In this document: positions 59,116 to 64,000 of the stretch, in pieces
How positions within the stretch are numbered: the stretch's first letter is position 1
How the letters are laid out: every line of letters starts with the position of its first letter
Source: Pristionchus mayeri
Taxonomy: Eukaryota; Nematoda; Chromadorea; Rhabditida; Neodiplogasteridae
DNA length: 64,000 nucleotides
Direction of reading: 5' to 3'
NCBI GenBank assembly: GCA_036245805.1
Contig: BTRK01000004.1
Coordinates: 7,502,001 to 7,566,000, forward strand
Made by a program: the position numbers and the translations under genes
Notes under the pieces: model-generated
What the model was told of the DNA's origin: nothing
Databases searched by the model: none
Seen by the model: only the letters and a program-made list of their open reading frames with translations

Positions 59116-59980
59116 AGGGCCAGTTCGAATTCAATAAAAAATAATGTGAATTGACGTTCTCATCGCTTTCAATTTGCTCATTTCAGTTTGTTTCAGCAAA
59201 ATCGATGAACAAACGGGTATATTTTCGGATGGGTTCCTTCAATATTGTAGGCTATTGTAGGCGATACATGCTAAACTATCAGAAAAACTTGGCAAAAGAT
59301 GTACGACACGGTGGGGCACCGAACCTGCGTGATATGCAATGTGATGTAAGCGACTTCGTGGTTTCCCTTCTCAGCGGCCACCTGTAGATGTAGTCAAGCG
59401 CGGCTTCGACAAATTGCTGTCGTTTTTGGGTGGCCATGCTGATTTGGATGAAAATTGGAATCCAAACGTACTTTTGCACGTAGAATTCGAATTTCATAAT
59501 TTCAGCTGCAATCGTGGAGAAACATTTTTCACGGGAAGCAAAAAACGAAGAAAATTTCGATTTTGAAGCTTTTACTGATCTCCAATCGCTTTCAAGGTGT
59601 GTTTTTCGTTATTTTCATCAACAAATACACCAGAAAACCTATAAAATCGTACTTTTGAAAATTTTGAAATTTTCGACTTTTTTTGGGCCTGGTCTGGCAT
59701 TTTTCGGAAAGTGCGCCAGAGCCATTCATATTGCGCCAAATATCAGCACTCGATATGAAAAAACTTCACCAGCAAAATATTGCATGGGGTTGTAAAAAAG
59801 TCTTCCGTGTGGTTGGCTCGTTTTCTCGTGGAATGTCTCTTAAAGGAAGATTAACAGCAAATCTAGATTTGCTGCAACAAACTGTTTTGCATTTTCATGA
59901 GTTGTTTCTATCACGCGTGTCGCATAAGGTTCGAATAAACACTGGTACATTGGAAAAGTCTAAATTGGGCTCCGGGCAAT

Positions 59981-62690
59981 TTGAATAGCCCATATGGTCC
60001 CTCACCAGGAACCATCAAGTTTTGTTCCATATCGTTGTCATCGACGATGTGAGACGCCTTCAAAGTCGACGGCTTCCGAAAATCGCCGACTTTGGAACCT
60101 CGTTGCTCGCTTTAAAGGAGGTCTGGTGACTTGGTTGAGAGGTATCCGGGGCCAAATTTCCTGGAGAATAAGCCTGTGCAATCCGTTCATTGATGCAATT
60201 ATTGGTATTTTCATAGATCGATTAAAATTATTGATTTTTACAAAAATTTCGAACCAGAAAATTTTTTGAGCTCAAACGATAGAGCTCGAAAAGACGAATC
60301 GAATGGTATGCTGTTCGCCTATGGTAAATATGAGCCAAAGATGCGAAAATTGCAAAACAAGATTCTCCCGGCTGCTGTTTGACCCCGCGTGGCCTTTGAT
60401 CTACCCTAGTCTCTCGCTCTTGCGATCGATTTTCCATCTGTTTCGTAAAAATTAAGGTAGTAGGCCAATTTATCGTTAGATTTAGACAGGATACGATTGA
60501 TATTGCCATAAATAAAATGTCGTGGCCTATTAAAATAGGGAACTATTATGCGAATCTGCTAAAATCTCTGTAATATTAGGTTGGTCATAAAGTTTTGCGC
60601 GATTTCGGACCCCAAGTTTCAGTTCGTATATTTTCTTTTGCTCAAATCGCCACGTATTGTCCTGATGATGATATATAGGGACATGTTCGACCTTTCGAAA
60701 AATATAGTTGAAATATCCCAAGTATCTCTACTAAGCGAGAAATCAAGATCTGCGTAACTTTGAATTTTTCAGAAAAAATAAGATTTTATTTAAAGTTGCT
60801 GTACTTCGCAGATAAATTTTTAGATGGAGACTCACAAAGTTTATTAAAAAGCACTAGGCGTACACTACCCAGTTTCAAAAAGAGAGACCTGCCGAATTCA
60901 AAATGGGCTTCGTAGAGGTCAATGAATCCCGGGCACTTAGAAAAATAAGATTTCTATCGAGCAAATCACCTGTTTCGAGGATTGACGCGGGTGACCTCTA
61001 CCTATGGGCGCTGTAATCAATACTTACATGGTTCTCTATTATATCAATATTTAAGAGCACACTTTCCTTTCTCATCTAAAAAAGTGATATTTGTATCTCA
61101 ATTATTTTGCAAAGAAAACGTCAAAAAACCTGACATGTAGGGTCTTCAAGCACGGCTCACCCTAGAAAAAGTAGCGGCCTCCACAATATTCCTAAATAGT
61201 GAGTGATAGGGCAAGGGTTGTTCGTTAATTTTAACAGGAAAGTACCGCCCTTCAAACCACATGTCTAGTACAAAAAAGCCTAAAGTGTTTATTTCGATGT
61301 TCTAAATTGGGCACCTAAAATCCGAAGAACCATTTTCGTGAATGGAGAGCCCCATTATCCCCCAAAGGGATTTGTGACTTGTACTGGAAAGGTAGTTCAC
61401 AATCACGAATAATTGAAATCTCAAGAACTGTCGGCATAGATATAGTACTCCAAAACGTATCTTGACAAGTGCCATTAAAACCCACATTCGGATTACGCGC
61501 ATTTTTCTAATATGCCCTTTGTGGCTGGTCAGTCTCAACATCACCAGTACGATATATTCCCATCATACTTTACTACTGTGGTTTAGATTGGGTCCTATCT
61601 CCGTTCTAAATGAAAAGCAAATCCTTTGAAAAGTCAGGTCGTTGATCAACCACATGAAGTTTGGTACATCGCCTTATTTTTTTCCTTGATCGGACAGATC
61701 TATGATAGTGTACTCTAAAGAGAGTATAAAAGCCCCTATCTACCACTAAAAGATCTAAGTTGATTGGACAACAACGAACGATTGTAGATGCCAGAATGCG
61801 CTTTAGTCAAAATCGCGCAAAACTTTATGACCAACCTGATACAATTGTTTTTTTTTGAATATTCCATTTCTGTACCATTAACTCTCAGAGATATTTATGT
61901 TTGTTTAAAGTATACATGCATTTATATTATGTTTACTGTGTGAAGCAAATGTTTTTATTGCCTCCCATCTGAAGCACACTGCGAGATTGATGTGACCTTT
62001 GCGTTGCCATTCAGGATCTGCCTTCAAGCACATGGCTATTCTAGAAAATCACATGGCTATTCTAGAAACCGGGAAAGGTAGAGAAAGAAAGAGAGAGAGA
62101 GTGCGATATCTTTCAAAGCAGATAACATCAAGTCGAAATCTGGGATTCCGTTACACAGATCAATTTGAATTGATTTTTTTCAACTGAGCGTGTTTACCAC
62201 ATGTATTTGTCCGCTTTCGAAATACTATCAACCCAATGAATTAGCATCCTCCTAAGTTCATTGTTTAACTCTAATGTCAGATGTGGATGGCGTTTCTTCT
62301 TCTCAGAATCTTATTTTGCAATTTTCGCATCTTTGGCTCATATTTACCATAGGCGAACAGCATACCATTCGATTCGCCTTTTCGAGCTCTATCGTTTGAG
62401 CTCAAAAAATTTTCTGGTTCTAAATTTTGGTAAAAATCAATAATTTTAATCGATTTATGAAAATATCAATTATCGCATCAATGAACGGATTGCACAGGCT
62501 TATTATCCAGGAAATTTGGCCCCGGATACCTCTCAACCAAGTCACCAGACCTCCTTTGAAGCGAGCAACGAGGTTCCAAAGTCGGCGATTTTCGGAATCC
62601 GTCGACTTTGAAGGCGTCTCACATCGTCGATGACAACGATATGGAACAAAACTTGATGGTTCCTGGTGAGGGTCCATATGGGCTATTCAA
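59981..62690. repeat. Foldback element split by a mariner
   Basis: 383-bp arms (59981-60363 and 62308-62690) mirror each other. TTGAATAGCCCATATGG at the left end and CCATATGGGCTATTCAA at the right mark the termini. Both arms carry the same frame on opposite strands (HQEPSSFVPYRCHRRCETPSKS). The interior (60364-62307) contains a mariner at 60576-61839. Confidence 0.9.
60576..61839. mobile_element. Mariner-type element, 1,264 bp, no intact transposase
   Basis: TIRs TTAGGTTGGTCATAAAGTTTTGCGCGATTT and AAATCGCGCAAAACTTTATGACCAACCTGA are flanked by TA (60574-60575, 61840-61841). The TIR sequence is of classic mariner type, and is related to but distinct from the element at 20756. No recognisable transposase frame was found. 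Confidence 0.88.
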
Positions 62691-63782
62691 AAATGCATAT
62701 ATATGCAAGGGTCAGAAAATGTACCAGCCTCTTAACAAATCTATTCGATCCTTACGCGTCACGCGTGCTATATTTTTTGGTCCTTTTTCTGAAAAGCACA
62801 CGAATTATCAGCATACAGTTGCTCAAAAATAGGACTACACGTTGAGCAGAAAATTCACTAAATTGTGGCAAAATCCGGTCGCGACAAGCTGCGGATATTT
62901 ATTCAATATGATTTTTTTGTTTTCCCTAATTGCTTCGTATTCCAAGCAATATTTCTAATGAAAATAACCACAAGCCATAAATATATTTTTTTTCTCACGA
63001 CATCAATGCGATAATACAAAGTATTAGCAGCTCGGAACGAGAAAGACAATAATACAAATGAATTATGAGAGTTGGTTAGTGGTCGTCGCTTCAGATTAGC
63101 CGGCAATATACTGAAAGAGGCCAGATGAATACCAAACAACTATCGTGCCCCAAAATTTTAGTCTACGTTCTACCACTGGCAAAAATGACCGCGAAAATCT
63201 CGGATAATGGTACTTATTTGGTTAATCTCCAAGTTCTAGTGGAGGCCATCGGCACTACAAGGCTAAAAAAATGAATGCCAAAAGGTATTACGACAATGAT
63301 GGAGGCTAACAATTTACTTCAGCAAATCATATTTTCACGGTTATTTTTGCAATTGGAAAGGCATGTTATGCATCGCTTGGGCAAAAAACAAGCTAGCCAA
63401 AAGGAAATCGAGCTGGCCCATGGAATAGATTTTCTTCGTTTTGGTAATCGTCTGGAATATCTGTTTGCGTGTGCAATATATCCAGAAACGCTCCTTGAGT
63501 GGTGTCAGGAAATATTTAGCAGCAATATTCAAAATAATATTTCCATTACATAATAGGTGCGTTAATTACTGCGAATTATTTCTATGTTTAGGTTGTTATA
63601 AATTATCTTCGAACTCATTTTGACTGGAAAACGTGATGTGCTCTTCTACGCTTACTCTCGTTGTTGATAAATTAATTAATGTTCACAATAAAACTTATCA
63701 ACTTGAATTGCTTGTTTACTGATAATAGATACATAGCTGTTCTTTAGATTTTTATCGAATGAAATACAGCGAGTAAAATACA
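62691..63782. other. Intergenic, no gene recognised
   Basis: A plus frame at 63275-63553 (92 codons) has no recognised domain. The region is the 3' flank of the edge Str gene. Confidence 0.45.
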
Positions 63783-63975
63783 TTAAAATAGTTTCCTTTG
63801 AAAGGCAATTATACATTGGTATGAATGTTTCCGTGAAATTATCAGGGAGTATTTGAGGTTGTTGTCGTGAACACTGAAAGAATGTTGCATTTGTTGTGTT
63901 TGAAATAACAAAATCGTACTCGATATATGCGAGAGAACAGGTGATCCCGATACTTTTGCTTTATAAAATACCGAT
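63783..63975 (-). CDS. Str-type 7TM chemoreceptor (B), last exon only
   Basis: After a TTTTCAG acceptor (exon starts 63975) the frame reads RSVFYKAKVS and stops at TAA 63785-63783. This matches the start of the last exon of Str gene A (RMVFYKPKVS), in the same phase and at the same position after the DYR motif. It is therefore the C-terminus of a paralog on the same strand, with the rest beyond the right edge. The C-tail is longer and more diverged after the first 10-15 residues. Confidence 0.65.
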
Positions 63976-64000
63976 CTGAAAATATCGAAATGCAGTATTA

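Larger units (their letters stand above)
55697..59845. repeat. Large foldback, about 4.1 kb, enclosing other elements
   Basis: Arms of about 700 bases (55697-56420 and 59130-59845) are mirror copies. CTTTAAGAGACATTCCACGAG at the left end matches CTCGTGGAATGTCTCTTAAAG at the right, and identical-looking frames occur on opposite strands (minus 56168-56404, plus 59151-59387, sharing FNIVGYCRRYMLNYQKN). The interior holds a second foldback, a tRNA-like inverted pair and a LINE fragment. Confidence 0.9.

Noticed and set aside
55756..59795. Paired frames (for example FNIVGYCRRYMLNYQKN) as inverted gene copies
   Set aside because: Same explanation: the mirror arms of the 4.1-kb foldback. No domain recognised.

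Overview
The window looks like nuclear DNA from a nematode. The evidence is many short introns (about 40-60 bases, with TTTCAG-like acceptors), a DUF273 protein, several classes of nematode serpentine chemoreceptor (Srsx, Str, Sra-like, Srh-like), a nematode-type nuclear hormone receptor, a CYP2-clan P450 with a nematode-style heme loop, UDP-glucuronosyltransferases, and a tRNA-Thr(CGT) of nematode type. A diplogastrid (Pristionchus-like) source is plausible but was not tested. Gene models below were spliced by eye from reading frames, splice dinucleotides and family motifs.

Layout, left to right. 1-2520: a 446-bp tandem array whose unit carries the terminal exon of the adjacent DUF273 gene. 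2038-4116 (-): DUF273. 4601-7052 (-): Srsx-type receptor. 8055-10613 (+): P450. 11693-13879 (+): Sra-superfamily-like receptor, with a perfect 245-bp palindrome against its last exon. 14711-15791: a large foldback lying where the 3' end of a decayed UGT gene (15792-17830, -) should be. 19161-19618 (-): possible small secreted protein. 20756-21993: mariner-type element. 22065-24502 (+): 17-exon nuclear receptor. 24609-25998 (-): second Srsx receptor. 26776-29444 (-): intact UGT carrying a small insertion that brings its own intron. 30538-31961 (-): another 7TM receptor. 32440-35925: composite nested foldback. 36876-39281 (+): Srh/Sri-like receptor with an in-frame stop. 39386-49088 (-): P4-type phospholipid flippase whose introns hold many foldbacks. 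51524-51934 (-): PMP3/UPF0057 proteolipid. 52527-52598 (+): tRNA-Thr. 53226-54662 (-): Str receptor. 54818-62690: a block of nested foldbacks with a LINE endonuclease fragment and a second mariner. 63783-63975 (-): last exon of a second Str receptor running off the right edge.

No operon is evident. The genes fall into two broad roles: chemosensation (six or more receptors) and xenobiotic or lipid handling (P450, two UGTs, nuclear receptor, flippase). The two UGT copies are paralogs on the same strand, separated by the nuclear receptor and an Srsx gene. The main theme beyond the genes is inverted repeats: at least seven foldbacks larger than 190 bp, plus a family of short GC-rich hairpins found mostly in introns. 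Several genes show one-base offsets at homopolymers or short repeats, which could be real decay or assembly error.
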